Shown: positions 21,718 to 33,932, counted from the first letter of the stretch. The stretch is DNA of 64,000 nucleotides from Coptis chinensis (GCA_015680905.1 CM027381.1:60206501-60270500); one strand, 5' to 3'. Numbers and translations: made by a program. The notes: generated from the letters alone by a model not told the origin.

Positions 21718-22452
21718 CACTACATCATAACAACTTTTTTGTAACGCCTATTTGGCATAAAAAATTTGGCGTCTCAATTTGAGTCGGTAATTTTTGTGAC
21801 GGTATTTTGGCGTCAATAATTTTTGTGACGGCATTTTGGAGTCAGTAATTTGTGACGGCGTTTTCACATTTGTAACGGCATTCTAGCATCACTTTTTTTG
21901 TGACAACGTTTTGGCATCACAAATATTTTTGACGTCATTATGGCATCAGTAAACGTGTTTTAGTTTTTTAAAAATTAGTAATTATTATTTTGCTATATGA
22001 GCAATCATTTTGCTGTCTTGTACCCTGTAGAACTGTCTAAGAGACAACTTATTTAAAAAACAATGCAATTAATCCACAAAATACACAAGTATCAACACTG
22101 AAAATTTCACTATTGCCAAATAATCCATTTCACATTTCAAAAATAGTCTACAAAGTACACATGATGAACACTCACGATTTACTCTATATCTCTCAAAATT
22201 ATTATCAAATAACTTTTACACTTATCAATTTTAAAATGCAATAATATATAACTACAAGGTATATCTTCTTCACAAGTATCTACGGTCTAGCAGAAATGAA
22301 GCACCTTCAAAGCTCCCACCAAATGAAAAAAACTTTGGTGACGGTTTTAGCATTTTTGTGACGCTAACATGCTGTCACAATAGTCCTGACGCCAATTTGG
22401 CGTCACTAATGGGAAAAACCTAGTGTCACAAAAATGTTGTTATGGTGTAGTG
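21718..22452 (+). mobile_element. non-autonomous CACTA element, 735 bp, 3-bp TSD
   Basis: Ends CACTACATCATAACAAC and CACTACACCATAACAAC (minus), with TTG on both sides (21715-21717, 22453-22455). Subterminal units of the form TTTTGTGACGGCATTTTGG are repeated at the left end and in inverse near the right end, typical of En/Spm transposase-binding arrays. No transposase gene. Confidence 0.88.
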
Positions 22453-22735
22453 TTGTCATCCGAATCTTTGTAAAATTTTAGAGACCTCCTTGTGAGTTAC
22501 ATTAACCTTCGGGGTGGCATAGTCTATATAATTTGTCTCAACTTTCTTCCCCTATTCTTTGAGAGATGCCTCATAGAGATTAACCAGATGATTAGATGTA
22601 CGATAGGTATTACGTGACTAGTGCCCATGTATACCACATCAGTAACGAAGGTCTTCATTTGGATCATTCTTTTGATTTTGCTAGCCTTTTGCCTCTTTTG
22701 ATCTAGAAGCCTCCCACTTCTGGTGGTTGCTATGG
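22453..22735 (-). pseudogene. copia gag C-terminal fragment
   Basis: Minus-strand frames around 22690-22480 give SRNTYRTSNHLVNLYEASLK and VETNYIDYATPKVNVTH, the end of copia gag just after a zinc-knuckle remnant (CGIHGHxSRN). Several stops. The gag start is missing; the palindromic PMD block begins about 130 bases further on. Confidence 0.68.
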
Positions 22736-23635
22736 TTAGAGCATTCCCAATGCAAACATCAACTTAACTTGCTACCTCCACATTGGACTATTTCCTCTCA
22801 TAGCTACCTTGTCGGTGAAAAACTACTAGGGGTTGCCTAATGCAGAGGTGACTTTAAAACCTTCAAACGGAATGTTTTATTCCATCTAAATGGTTTTACA
22901 TTACGATGGAATGAAACATCCCATCCCATCAGTCTAATTTAACAAACTCAAAATAGATGAGATCACTTCATCTTCTCCACTTCCATTACGATTTTGTTGC
23001 AATTTCTTCAATTAAACCTCGCACCTAATGACTTCTCAACCCCCCAATGATTCCCCATTTGTCTCACCACATCAAGAGCGTAGTAGATGGTTTGGATAAC
23101 ACAAAATTACACCAAAAAAATAAATAAATAAGGCAAAAAGGATCATCGTCAACGACTCGAAATGTGGACGAGGAGGACAAAATTAAGCTTGGCTTTAACT
23201 TTCCGCCACGTTGTGAAGTCGACCAACACCCACCATTAGCGTCAACATCCGTCCAACACGTAGCAAATAGAGTGGCAGCGTCTCAAGTAAGTTTTAGAAT
23301 TTTTTTGTTTTAATTATTATTATTTTTGTTAGTTTATATCAAGTGTGTTGTTGTGTAATTAATTTGAATTTGTTGCATTACATTAAATAAATTTGAGTTG
23401 AAATTATATTGTGTTGAATAGTTTGTTGTATTGCGTGTAAAATAAATGTAGGCAATACACCTATAGAAACTGTATTGCGCACTTTCAAATGTCGTGTCAT
23501 GGTGGCGTTATTTGAGATCAAAGACAGACCCTAACTTCGTCGGGCTTACTAACATTACAGCTGCCACACCATTTGGGAGCTTGTTAGATTCAAATTTGGG
23601 GTAAAACGATCAAGCATTGTTGTTTGGGATAGTTG

Positions 23636-24641
23636 AGCGGTGGTGGCAATCTACACATTCCATTTCCCATGGGGTGAGCTTGGAATTACCCCTCTTGATT
23701 TCGCCATGTTCACGGGTATCCCTATTGGTTATGGAGATGTTGTTCCTTTTGATGAAAATTTGGAGGCTTTTACTACTGCAATGAGTTTCTTTGAGGGTTT
23801 TGATATTGTAGAAGATGATGAGCAAGACGTGTTCTTTAGATTATCGGCTAAGCACTGCACGAGAGGAGGTATAAATATGAGTTGGTTTACTTCGAGATAC
23901 TTAAATAGGCTAAAGGAGAAGTCAAAGGACTATCACATTGGCATTGAGTCGATCAAAGAATATATATGTACGTGCCTTCCTTTTTTACTTTGTTGCTGCG
24001 GTACTATTTCGAAACTCTGATAGTTTCTTACGTATCGGGTGGATGGCCGTTGTCTTAAACGTAGAAAAGATATGGGATTATGATTGGAGCCAATCGATCT
24101 TGGCGTACCTTTACCATTTGCTAGATCTCGCAGTTGAGACTAAAGCCATTAAAGGCAATTTGTGCGGCTTTGTTTGGATTATACCGGTAAATCTCATTTA
24201 TTAAGTTATCGTTTCATCTCATTTATTTATCTAGTTATTGATGTTGGCATGTTTATATTTATGTTGATATTGTATTTTATTTATTGATTCAATATTGGTG
24301 GTACGAATATTTTCATGTAATGCATCTTGTGTTGAAGTTGTTGCAACAAAATAAGACTTATGACCTAATTCCACATCTTCAAGCATGGGGGCTTCACCGT
24401 AGGCAGAGAGGGTATAATGATCTATCTCATAATATTCATAAAACTCATTAACAGAGGCAGAAAGGGTATAATGATCTATCTCATAATATTCATAAATCTC
24501 ATTAACAGACTGAGCTTTTAGGAGCTACATGAATTGAGTGGCAACCCTGGGCCTCTTCCTTCATCTTTCAGACCCTTTATGAGGATATTTCAGATGTTCT
24601 AGAGAACACTGAGTATCGTAGATTGTCATATATGTGTCATA
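23636..24641 (+). pseudogene. plant mobile domain (PMD) gene, left arm copy
   Basis: The frame 23640-24020 reads GELGITPLDFAMFTGIPIGY, FEGFDIVEDDEQDVFF and SWFTSRYLNRLKEK. A shifted frame follows (AFLFYFVAAVLFRN, FLRIGWMAVVLNVEKIWDYD, LYHLLDLAVETK, to 24186). After an intron-like gap, YEYFHVMHLVLKLL and AWGLHRRQ appear (24292-24420). This is the aminotransferase-like plant mobile domain of MAIL1/MAIN-type and transposon-derived proteins. The 3' part runs into the palindrome centre. A frame change near 23960-24000 and a 54-base tandem duplication make it unlikely to be functional. Confidence 0.75.
24402..24509 (+). repeat. 54-bp tandem duplication, left arm only
   Basis: Units 24402-24455 and 24456-24509 differ at only two positions. 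The right arm has a single counterpart, so this arose after the inverted duplication or was lost from the other arm. Confidence 0.85.
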
Positions 24642-24680
24642 GAGCAATGTTTCTTTTTCAACGAAGAGTGATACTTGTTT

Positions 24681-25640
24681 TATGACACATATATGACAAT
24701 CTGCGGTACTCAGTATTCTCTGTAACATATGGAATATCCTCATAAGGGGTCTGAAAGATGAAGGAAGAGGCCCAGGGTCGTCACTCAATTCGTGTAGCTC
24801 CTAAAAGCTCAATCTGTTGATGAGTGTTATGAGTTAATATTATGAGATAGATCATTATACCCCCTCTGCCTATGAGAAACCTATGCTTGAAGTCATGGAA
24901 TTAGGTCATGAGTCTCATTATGCTGCAACGACTTCAACACAGAATGTATTACGTGAAAATATTCGTACCACCAACACTGAATCAGTAAATAAAATACAAT
25001 ATCAACATAAATATAAACATGCCAACATCAATAACTAGATAAATAAATGAGATGAAACAATAAACTTAATAAATGAGACTTGCCGGTATAATCCAAACAA
25101 AGCCGCACAAATTGCATTTAACGGCTTTAGTCTCAACTGCAAGGTCTAGCCAACGGTAAAGATAAGCTAACGATTGGCCCCAGTCATAATCCTACATCCT
25201 CTCTACGTCTAAGACAACGGCCATCCACCCGATACATAAGAAACTATCAGAGTTTCCAAATAGAACCGCAACAACAAAGTAAAAGAGGAAGGCACGTACA
25301 TATATATTCTGCAATTGACTCAACGCCAATGTGATAGTCCCTTGGCTTCTCCTTTAGCCTATTTAAGTATCTCAAAGTAAACCAACTCATATTTATACCT
25401 CCTCCCTTAAAGTGTTCATCCAATTATCTAAAGAACACGTCTTCCTCATCATCTTCTACAATATCAAAACCTTCAAAGAAACTCATTGCAGTAGTAAAAG
25501 CCTCCAAATTTTCACCAAAATGAACGACATCTCCATAACCAATAGGGATACCCGTGAAAATGGCAAAATCAAGAGGGGTAATCCCAAACTCACTCATGGG
25601 AAATGGAATGTGTGGGTAGATTGCCACTGCCACTCAACTA
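24681..25640 (-). pseudogene. plant mobile domain (PMD) gene, right arm copy
   Basis: The minus frame 25633-25424 reads SEFGITPLDFAIFTGIPIGY and FEGFDIVEDDEEDVFFR, then a stop where the left arm continues LSAKHCTRG. The remainder (25410-25070) aligns in broken frames. The left and right copies differ at scattered sites; this copy has Ile for Met and Glu for Gln in the block. Confidence 0.72.
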
Positions 25641-28311
25641 TCCCAAACAATAATGTTTGATCATTTTGCCCCAAATTTGAATCTAACAGGCTCCCAAATG
25701 GTGTGGCGGCTATAATATATATTAGTAACCGTGACAAAGTTAGGGTCTGTCTTTGATCTCAAACAACACCACTATGCATGACACGACATTTGAAACTTCA
25801 CAACGTAGTTCCATAGGTATATTGCCTACTTTTATTTTACACGCAATACAACAAACTATTCAACACGACATAATCTCAATTCAAATTTTTTTAATGCAAT
25901 GCAACAAATTCAAACTAATTACACAACAACAAATTTGATATAAACTAACAAAAATAATAATAATTAAAATCAAAAAATTCTAAAACTTACTTGAGATGCT
26001 ACCACTCTATTTGCTGCGTGTTAGAAGGATGTTGATGCTAATGGTGGGTGTTGGTCGACTTCACAATGTGGTGGAAAGTTAAAGCCAAGCTCAATTTTGT
26101 CATCCTCGTTCATGTTTTGAGTTGTTGACGACGATTTTTTATTTTTTTTGGTAATTTTGTATTTTCCAAACTATCTACTACACTCTTGATGGTGAGACAG
26201 GTGGGGAATCATCAGGGGGTGGTGAGAAGTCATTAGGTGCGAGTTTTAATTGAAGAAATTACAATAAAATCGTAATGGAGGTGGAGAAGATAAAGTGATT
26301 TCGTCTGTTAAATTAGACTGATGGGAGAGGATGTTTCATTCCGTCTAGTTATCAAATACCAGATGGGATGTTTCATTCCGCCATCATCTAGTTATCAAAT
26401 ACCACTCTATTAAAAGTTTGATTTGCTATTCGTTGAACTCAAGTTTTGTGAGATAGGACATGTTTAGTGAACTACTAGTCAAAATAAATTCCAATAAGTG
26501 CGTATAAATAAATAGCAAATAAAGTTATCTCGCTATATATCAATTACTTGTATAAATAGAAGAAATTCCTAATATTAAAGCACAAATCTAGATTTTCAAA
26601 GATAATAAAGTTACCTGGTCTGGTGTTCTTAATTTCTTGATGTAACCTTTAAACCACAATGAAACAAATCACTTCAATATAGAAGATGTTCAGATGGTTA
26701 GAACATGCTGATAGTGTGTTATATAATTAGAGACATTGTGAGATATATATTATAATAAAACATAATGGCAAGACATCGGGTGGTCGGGATCGTCTGGAGA
26801 TCTGAGTTAGATTGGGGCAGATGTACGATCTAGAGCATTTTGAAACTCCTTTTCAATACCATTTAAATGTATTATAATAATTAAATGGCTTGTAAAATAA
26901 TTATTGCGCTTGGGTTTCTAAATAACGCATAATACAATGGGAGGAGGTTTTTGGAGAGAAGAGTCTACGGTCAAAACCGGTTTAAAGCAAGGTCCTTTTT
27001 TAAATGTACCCACTGCCCGGTCTCAAGTTGTAATTAAACCCCTAATTTAAATGAAAATTGGGGTTTCACTTATGTAATCAAGTGATTTGTACAACGCTCC
27101 AGATTTGAAAAAATCGTGCGTTACGAAATGGTTCAACTAGGCGTCTTCCCAAATAAAATATTTCTCCACTTTAATACATACAAAAAGGCAGTCTGATCGA
27201 TCTTAATCAGTCAAACCACCCGTGGCCTGCAAAGTTGAGGTTGAAGGTATTTTTCCTGAAGAAATAGGAAGAACAATTTGAGTGTTTCAGTCTCTCAAGT
27301 GCAGGCTCCCCAACTCTCACTTGGTTTGTTACTCTTGCCATTCTTAGGTAAGCTTGGGTTAGCCATCTATCTTCTCTATTTTCTCTTACCCCTGTTTGGG
27401 AAATGAACATTTGATATCTAAATTTATTTTATATGTATTTTTTGTCAGGTGTTCGGAGACACATGCGAGAAGCAAAAACTCAACTAAATTTTGCAAAGTA
27501 GTTAGATAAGTTGCCTTCTCATCTCCATGATATGTCTAATTGTAAAAAATTGTTTTTCTATATTTTATAGTGTTTATCGCTTAACCAAGCTTTAATATGA
27601 TAGGATTCTCATATCAAATTTGATTGGAGCACAAGAAAAGATCCCAATCTAGCTATGTGTTGATACTTTTGAATTGAAAATGGTTGTTCCCACTTCCATT
27701 TTATTTAATTTAACTGTGTTCTTATCTGTTATATTCTTGAATACACACATGATCCCTTGAATAGGTAATTTCTCATGTGTGTTTCTCTAGCAGCATATCT
27801 TTTATTTTTCTGCTTACATTGTTGCAATGCCTGTTCACATTTCCACCTCAATGAAATGATAATTATATTTTCTCTACATTGCAAGGGTTCAACCAGTTTT
27901 ACAGCCATGGCATAAGCATTTTTAAGGGTGTTGGGATTTAATTTATTATGGAAATCATTAGACAATCCATGGTTTTCGTTTAAGGATAAATTTCATTATT
28001 TCTCCCGCATTACCTATAAGAAATATACTGATTTTGGGTCTATAAATAAATCTTTGGTTCATTAGTTTGGCTTTACTCGGTGCTTTCATGCAAAGGTGGG
28101 ATGGCCTTGGCATGCCAACTTAAAGATGCTCTCAAATGTCCAATGTCAGAGGCGTGTTATGTCTTTGCTATTTGGGTGTGTTATGTCTTTGCCCTTTCTT
28201 CCTCTCCCTTACCCTTTCCGAACCATTACTCCATAAGCATTGCCATCAATATAATAGTTAGCAATGGCTTTGTATTAACACCATGCTCTACAATAAATTA
28301 ATTCCATCTCT

Positions 28312-28335
28312 AAAAAAAAAAAAAAAAAAAAAAAC
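28312..28335 (+). repeat. A24 tract
   Basis: A run of about 24 A. It follows a T/C-rich segment and could mark the 3' end of a retroposed sequence, but no source gene or target duplication was found. Confidence 0.5.
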
Positions 28336-28936
28336 TCCATTTTTCATCAAGCCTCCGTCTTCGTCCGAATTTTCTACCTAATAAATTCATAAGAATAAAA
28401 GTAGTAGGTTACAAAGTAAAGGATTGAGTAATGTTTCCAATTTGTTCTCTCAACTCTACCAGTATAAAACCCTCGAGTAGGCAACCTTTCTCCTCAACAC
28501 TTTGAACAAGGCTACTTGATGTAGCCATCCCCCATATAACTGTGTGTTTGGCACCATTTTGGTTACTAAGAGTATTTCAAGAACTTCAGTGTATTGCAGA
28601 TTGTCTCCTATCTTGAACAAGACGACTTCAAGCTTTTTAAAGAGGTCAGTCATGGTTTATTCACTCTTCTCTCTCTTTCATAAACTTTTACTTTTTCCTG
28701 AATTTCCCTTCCCTTATTATTGTTGATGTAAAATAAAACTTATGGTTCTATAATAGAAAAACTAAATTGACTTTATGTGTTTGGTCATAAACTCGCTAAT
28801 GTTAATCCTTGACTTGCTTAGCCATTTTTTAACTTCTAATCTCCCCAACGCTGGGAAACTTTTTGTTATTACATCTGATTTGTTGGTTCTCTTCTTTTTA
28901 TTTGTTGATTCTCTTGTGACTGGATGGTTCTCTTGC

Positions 28937-29163
28937 AAGTGTAAGAAACATATAGTTTACTAACTTTATCATAACATTTGAACCATTTCTGGAAGGATAG
29001 TATAGAGTTCAATAAGTGTGGATTGCCTGTAATGTGTTTACTTAAAACGGCATATCAAGTGGGTGTGTTTGGGGTGCATGTGTAAGAAACATGTAGTTTA
29101 CTAACTTCATCATGGGATTTGAACCATTTTTGAAAGGATAGTATAATATAATTCAATAACTGC
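28937..29163 (+). repeat. 85-bp direct repeat pair
   Basis: Copies at 28937-29021 and 29077-29163 share GTGTAAGAAACAT, AGTTTACTAACTT, TTGAACCATTT and GGAAGGATAGTATA-like blocks at a spacing of 140 bases. Confidence 0.7.
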
Positions 29164-29335
29164 CTCAGCCTCTGTATAGGTAAATAGATTGGTAACTTAG
29201 GCAGTTCTTCATTAAAATTTATGAACTAATCAATTATGCTACATTTGAAATGATCTAATCAATTTTCTGAACTGCATGTTCATCTCTCATTTTAACAGAT
29301 TTCAGTTTCCATGCATATTACAGGTTCCATAGAAA

Positions 29336-31250
29336 ATGAAGGATCCACAATTCAATGATCTCAATGAACTCCACACAAGAACGGACCAGTGGAGGATCAG
29401 AGCCCAGGCCCGTTTCATAAGGATGTGGAAACCCCTGAATTTGAAGAAAAGATGTGTGATTAACATTGAATTTGCACTGGTCGATATTAAGGTAATGAAA
29501 AGAATTGTGTATTTCCTTCTTAATTTTTCCTTGGGTTGTGAGCATGGAGAAAGTATATATTTGTGAATTCATTAACATATTTTTACATCAACATATTTGT
29601 GAATTCATTATAGATTTAATGTTATCTACAAAGAAATGGAATTAATTATTTGTTATTTTCCTTTAATGCTTCAATGCACTTTTGTGGGCTGGAAAATTTT
29701 AAGTGCTACATCCATGGCAGAAGCGTAATGCACCCGTTTCTTCCTCCATTCCAGCTCCAAAGCTTTTTAGACCGATGTAAGCTCCTGCATTCAGTCCTTA
29801 GTGATCTTTGGAGGTGGATCCGCAACCTGAAATTTCTCTACCTCAGCGGCCCACTACACGCCTCCGTCTCTTTTAGCCTGTGTTCCCTGGCTTTGCTTGA
29901 ATATGTATTGGTATTGCATGTGCTTGAATATGTATTGGTACTTCAGTGGTTTAATTAACAATTATGGCATGTCATATGGGATGTCTTTAACTGAAAATTC
30001 ATTATTTTAGGAGTTCAGCTCAGCAAGAAAATCTCCCTTTATTAATTTCCAGCCTTTTCTAACTTTAATTGTTCCCGTTTGTCTTTAACAATACTGTGCA
30101 TATCATTCTTGGTTTCAGCAAGGTCTCTAACACTTATTTATCTGCCAAATAAGTGCCATGAAATTCATGTTTTTTTTCTATTTACTCTACATCTGCATTA
30201 GTTTAATTTGGCTTTTCCATAGCACCCCTTTTGCTAATTGGTTCTATTTGATATGCATTGGTGTTGCTTGTGTGACTTCAGTGGTTGTATAAAAAATTAC
30301 ATCGTGTCATATGGTTTAATTAGGAGCTCAGTCCATCAAGAAAATCCCCCACTATTAATTTCCATGTTTGCAACAGGGTACTCCAATACATGTGGTTCTG
30401 TATGAAAAAGACTTTCAAGATGCCGATAATATTGTGAAAGAGGACTTCGTAAAGGAGGGTAGTGTCTACGTCTTAGAAAAGTTTGCCGTTGTATTTGCAA
30501 AAGACTATCGCCCTATTGAGCATGCCTACAAGATCCTTTTCAAACCAGAGACATTGACCAAGTCAACAGATGGGGGAGGATGACGACATATCAAAGCACG
30601 TGTTCAAATTCAGCGAATTTGACACCATTCCCAGCAAAGCACTACAGATTGATAATGTTTCTATCATGTGAGTAGTTATCTATACAAATATACCACAACA
30701 TTTACTCGATAATAAATGTTCTAACAAATAATATTTTTTAGCTGTGATTAGTGTATTGAAAAAGATCGGGAAAGTTAAAAAAGTTGGTGGGAAGCTTCTG
30801 AGAGAAATCATACTCATGAATAAAAGGTAACTGATGAAGGCTGTATTTCTAAATTTTTATTTTGTTCACAATGCATCGTATGTATTATGTTGGACTCTAA
30901 TGAGGATTTCCCTCTTTTTTTAGTGTATCAGAGATGATACTTGCTTTGTGGGAAGGTATGCCATCAGCTATTCCTGACGACTTAATGGAACAACAAAATG
31001 TAGTAATCATTGCGACTTCAGTAAAACCAAACAACTATCAAGGTTATTTTGCATTGTGCTTTTCATTTTTCTGAAATTTATTTTTTCTTTTATTATTTCG
31101 TTTATATTAATCTTCATATATTGTTCGTTTAACTGACCAACTGAATATTTAATTGAAATTTTTTGTGGTGTAGGCCGGATTAGTCTCTCATCTATTAGTG
31201 CCACAAAAAATTATATAAACATGGATATTAATGATGTGAAGGACTTCAAG
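29336..31250 (+). pseudogene. replication protein A 70 kDa-like (DUF223-type) gene
   Basis: OB-fold ssDNA-binding protein of the plant RPA1 type. Exon-like pieces: 29336-29491 (NDLNELHTRTDQWRIRAQAR, MWKPLNLKKRCV); 30377-30667 (GTPIHVVLYEKDF, EGSVYVLEKFAVVF, DYRPIEHAYKILF, then HVFKFSEFDTIPSKAL); 30742-30828 (VLKKIGKVKKVGGK, REIILMNK); 30923-31041 (VSEMILALWEGM, QQNVVIIATSVKPNNYQ); 31173-31251 (GRISLSSISATKNYINMDI). GT-AG borders fit at most joints, so introns are retained. A one-base surplus in a G run (about 30573-30577) shifts frame between the two OB folds, and the 30667/30742 joint is out of frame. It probably served a Helitron; a host RPA paralogue is the alternative. Confidence 0.72.
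29925..30365 (+). repeat. direct repeat pair inside the first RPA-like intron
   Basis: About 29925-30045 and 30250-30365 share TGACTTCAGTGGTT-type, GTCATATGG, CAAGAAAATC and TATTAATTTCCA blocks, spaced about 320 bases. Confidence 0.55.
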
Positions 31251-31618
31251 TAATGGTACCCTTTATTTTGCAGTTGCCAAGTAGATTTCACCACACTACT
31301 TAATATCCTTTATTTTACAGTTTTGAAACGACAAAAATAGTGGTTGGACAGGGGGATTCTGTTCAATCTGGCAGCCATTCTGAGCAAGAACAGTATGTGC
31401 AAAATGTGTTGTAGGCATGGTAGAGAGGTGTGCAAAATAAGTTTTCTTCCTTTTCCATGAAGTAATTTTCGTCTTTTTTCATTGTACACAATCTAATTCT
31501 CTTATGGAAACCAAAACATTATGATGCGGATATATGCATCGAATGACTGTTAATGATTCCTTCATAGACACCACATTTGTAGCTTTTGATAAAATTGCCG
31601 AATACTTGATTCAGAAAC

Positions 31619-32776
31619 GTGTGCAAGAATTGGTTCATATTTCCAAGGCATCCCGGATACATCAGATATTGTGTCGAAGCAGTCGAAAGAACGCTTCGCG
31701 ATATCCCGGACAATACAAAGCCTTTCGGAGGAATCATTGTTGTCCTAGGTGGAGATTTCCGACAAACACTGCCTATTATACCAAAAGGTGTCAGAGAACA
31801 ATTTGTCGCAGCTTCATTGAGGAGATCCCAACTTTGGAGACATGTGCAAGTCCTACACTTGGTTGAAAACATGAGGTTAGAGTTGTCAGAGCCTGATAAT
31901 GCCAACTTTGCAGATATTTGGTCAAGGTAATTTGTTAATTAAAATCATCACTACTTTCTTATATTAATAGTGTAAGATCATAAGAAAATTTAATCATTGA
32001 AAATTGTGCATAGTAACTGACACTTCTCATAAAAACTTCTAGATTGGAACGAGTTTTGAAGATATCGTGGAGTTGGCACCAGGGATACGAAACTGCACAA
32101 ACATAGGTCTTATTTCGTTAGTTTATCCAAATTTGGATTTGAAGGAGGCAGCAACCCCAGATTATTTAACTGAAAGAACCATTCTAGCTGCACGAGATGA
32201 TGTAAGTGTCATCACCGAAGCTGCCCTAAATTTGTTCCCTGGGAAAAAAAATCTTACTTAGTAGCAGATAGAGTTGTCGATGATGTTAGAAACTCTGAAA
32301 ACAATGGATTTAGATACCCAAGCGACTTATTAAATTCCCTCGATCCTTCAAACTTGCCACTGTTTAATCTCCAATTGAAAGAAGGTTGCCCTATAATGTT
32401 GCTTAGGAATATTGTGCCAAGAGATGGATTATGCAATGGAAAACGGTTGACTGTACTGCGCTGCGAAAGTAGAGTAATAGAAGCAACGATTATAACCGGA
32501 GCCAAGGCTTGAAATACTGTGTTTATTCCAATGATATCTCTATCGCAGTCAAGACGGCAATTTCCTGTGAGACCTGCACTCGCAATGACAATAAACAAGT
32601 CTCAAGGACAGTCACTCAAGTACGTCAGGATCAACTTACAGATCCCTGCCTTCAATCATGGCCAGCTGTATGTCGCACTGTCGAGATGCACATCATCAAA
32701 AAGAATTATTGTCCTACTACCACCAGACTCATCTAATTACACCACCAACATTGTATATCTAGAAGTGCTACTCTAG
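31619..32776 (+). pseudogene. PIF1-like (Helitron) helicase, C-terminal two thirds
   Basis: Frame 31619-31930 reads [33 protein letters not shown] and [16 protein letters not shown], the PIF1/Helitron helicase block around motif III. After a gap, ELAPGIRNCTNIGLI-type text and DYLTERTILAARDDVSVI (32067-32261) follow. After a shift at an A-run (32246-32253) come NLPLFNLQLKEGCPIMLLRN and GKRLTVLRC. After another shift, [34 protein letters not shown] and RCTSSK (32509-32776), motifs V-VI, close it. Walker A and the DE box of motif II are missing. Non-functional. Confidence 0.82.
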
Positions 32777-33932
32777 CATCTTAAAAGGTAAACAAAGTTA
32801 TTATTCATAACATTAAAAAGCTATTATTCTTGAGCACATACACTTCTGTCGTTTTGCGTTTTTATATCTCTTAATTTCATCCATATTCCATTTATGTTGT
32901 GTAGGATGTAATTATTAATATATGGTTTCCTCTGCAGGTTCTCCTTCAATTTTGCAGTGATGGCGTGTTCTGCTAACACTATACTGGCAGCTTTTAGTTC
33001 AAATAGGTGTGTAAGGGAACAATACGTAACACTAGATGTTTAGCATTATAATGTGAGGAAATACTCTGTAGGTTGGGTTGAAACATTTGAAAATTTGATT
33101 TACAGTGTTGGGTGCTTCATACCAATGCTTCTCCACTGATATGAAACGCGTGATTTACTAATGAGAATTCCAGTAAAAGTTTAAATTAATGTGTTATTTA
33201 AGAGAGTTAGTATTTAAGAGTGTTCCATCTCTGTATTAACCCATTATTTGATCCTGATTTATTCTCAAGGATTTAGTTGGTTTACTGCTTCTCTTAAAGG
33301 TTTGATTTTTTCTCCTACAGTTTTGCAGCAGGGGGTGTACCATTCAATACCTGCGCGCCAGCTCTGCAAGCATAAATGGGGTTTTCACCATATATATTGG
33401 TGAATGGCCTCTGTAATTTAATTAATTTTGAAAACTGAATTGGTGAATGTGCTTCGTACATTTTTTTTTTTTCATTTTGAAGCTAAATTTTCAGCGTAAG
33501 TATCATAGTTTCAGTTGAGAAGAAAAAAAATGGCGTAAAATAATGTAGCAATGTTTATTTTTCTTTTTGGTATCATTTGTAATTTGATTAGCACATCACA
33601 AGATGCAGAGGCTAACTCTATATCCCAACCAACCTCTCAATTTTCTGGTGTGGAAGCTCCACCCTTTGTTTGGGATTCTAATCTTATTAAGTTATATACA
33701 ATATATGGAAGGCACAGTGGACGAAAAATTGCTATATCACCAAAAACAATTCCCTCATTAAAAAAAAAATTGCCTATGTTTTTCTTCCGATAATTACCCA
33801 TCTATTACCATTAACATGAAAAAGTGAGTACACGTCCATTATCTAATGTCCAACAGGGAGGTGGACTAATAGCTGCATATTTTAGTGCCACTTACCAAGT
33901 TTGTGAGCCTCCCTGTTATGAACTCTTTTAAA
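32777..33932 (+). other. no gene recognised (Helitron interior)
   Basis: AT-rich; a frame at 33551-33793 has no motif. Nothing else supportable. Confidence 0.4.

Larger units (their letters stand above)
17626..22735 (-). mobile_element. Ty1/copia retrotransposon remnant (minus), nested insertions
   Basis: Minus-strand order gag end, protease, GAG-pre-integrase, integrase, RT fits copia (integrase before RT). It is disrupted by three DNA transposons and many stops and shifts. The 3' side breaks at about 17626 into a gypsy element. No LTR was found on either side. Confidence 0.8.
22868..26380. repeat. long imperfect palindrome (inverted duplication), arms about 1.7 kb
   Basis: The left arm (22868-24641) and right arm (24681-26380) are reverse complements with scattered differences and small indels. 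Around the 39-base spacer a 21-bp stem is perfect (24621-24641 with 24681-24701). Outer ends carry related motifs (GGAATGAAACATCC). The arms include a PMD gene with its introns, so the duplication happened at DNA level. It may be a Mutator-like or foldback element with extreme terminal repeats, or an inverted duplication. Confidence 0.85.
26381..29335. other. no gene recognised; possible 5' part of the Helitron region
   Basis: Nearly 3 kb without a supportable gene. Contents: AT-rich stretches, a 24-base A run (28312-28335) following a short duplication, and an 85-base direct repeat (28937-29021 and 29077-29163). The Helitron 5' terminus should lie here or further left, but I could not identify a TC start. 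Confidence 0.4.

Noticed and set aside
22736-22870. GAGCATTCCCAATGC after TTA, resembling a PIF/Harbinger MITE end
   Set aside because: No matching inverted end or second TTA was found within reach, so a MITE call is not supported.
28080-28335. processed pseudogene ending in A24
   Set aside because: No protein similarity in the preceding frame and no target duplication, so only the A tract is reported.
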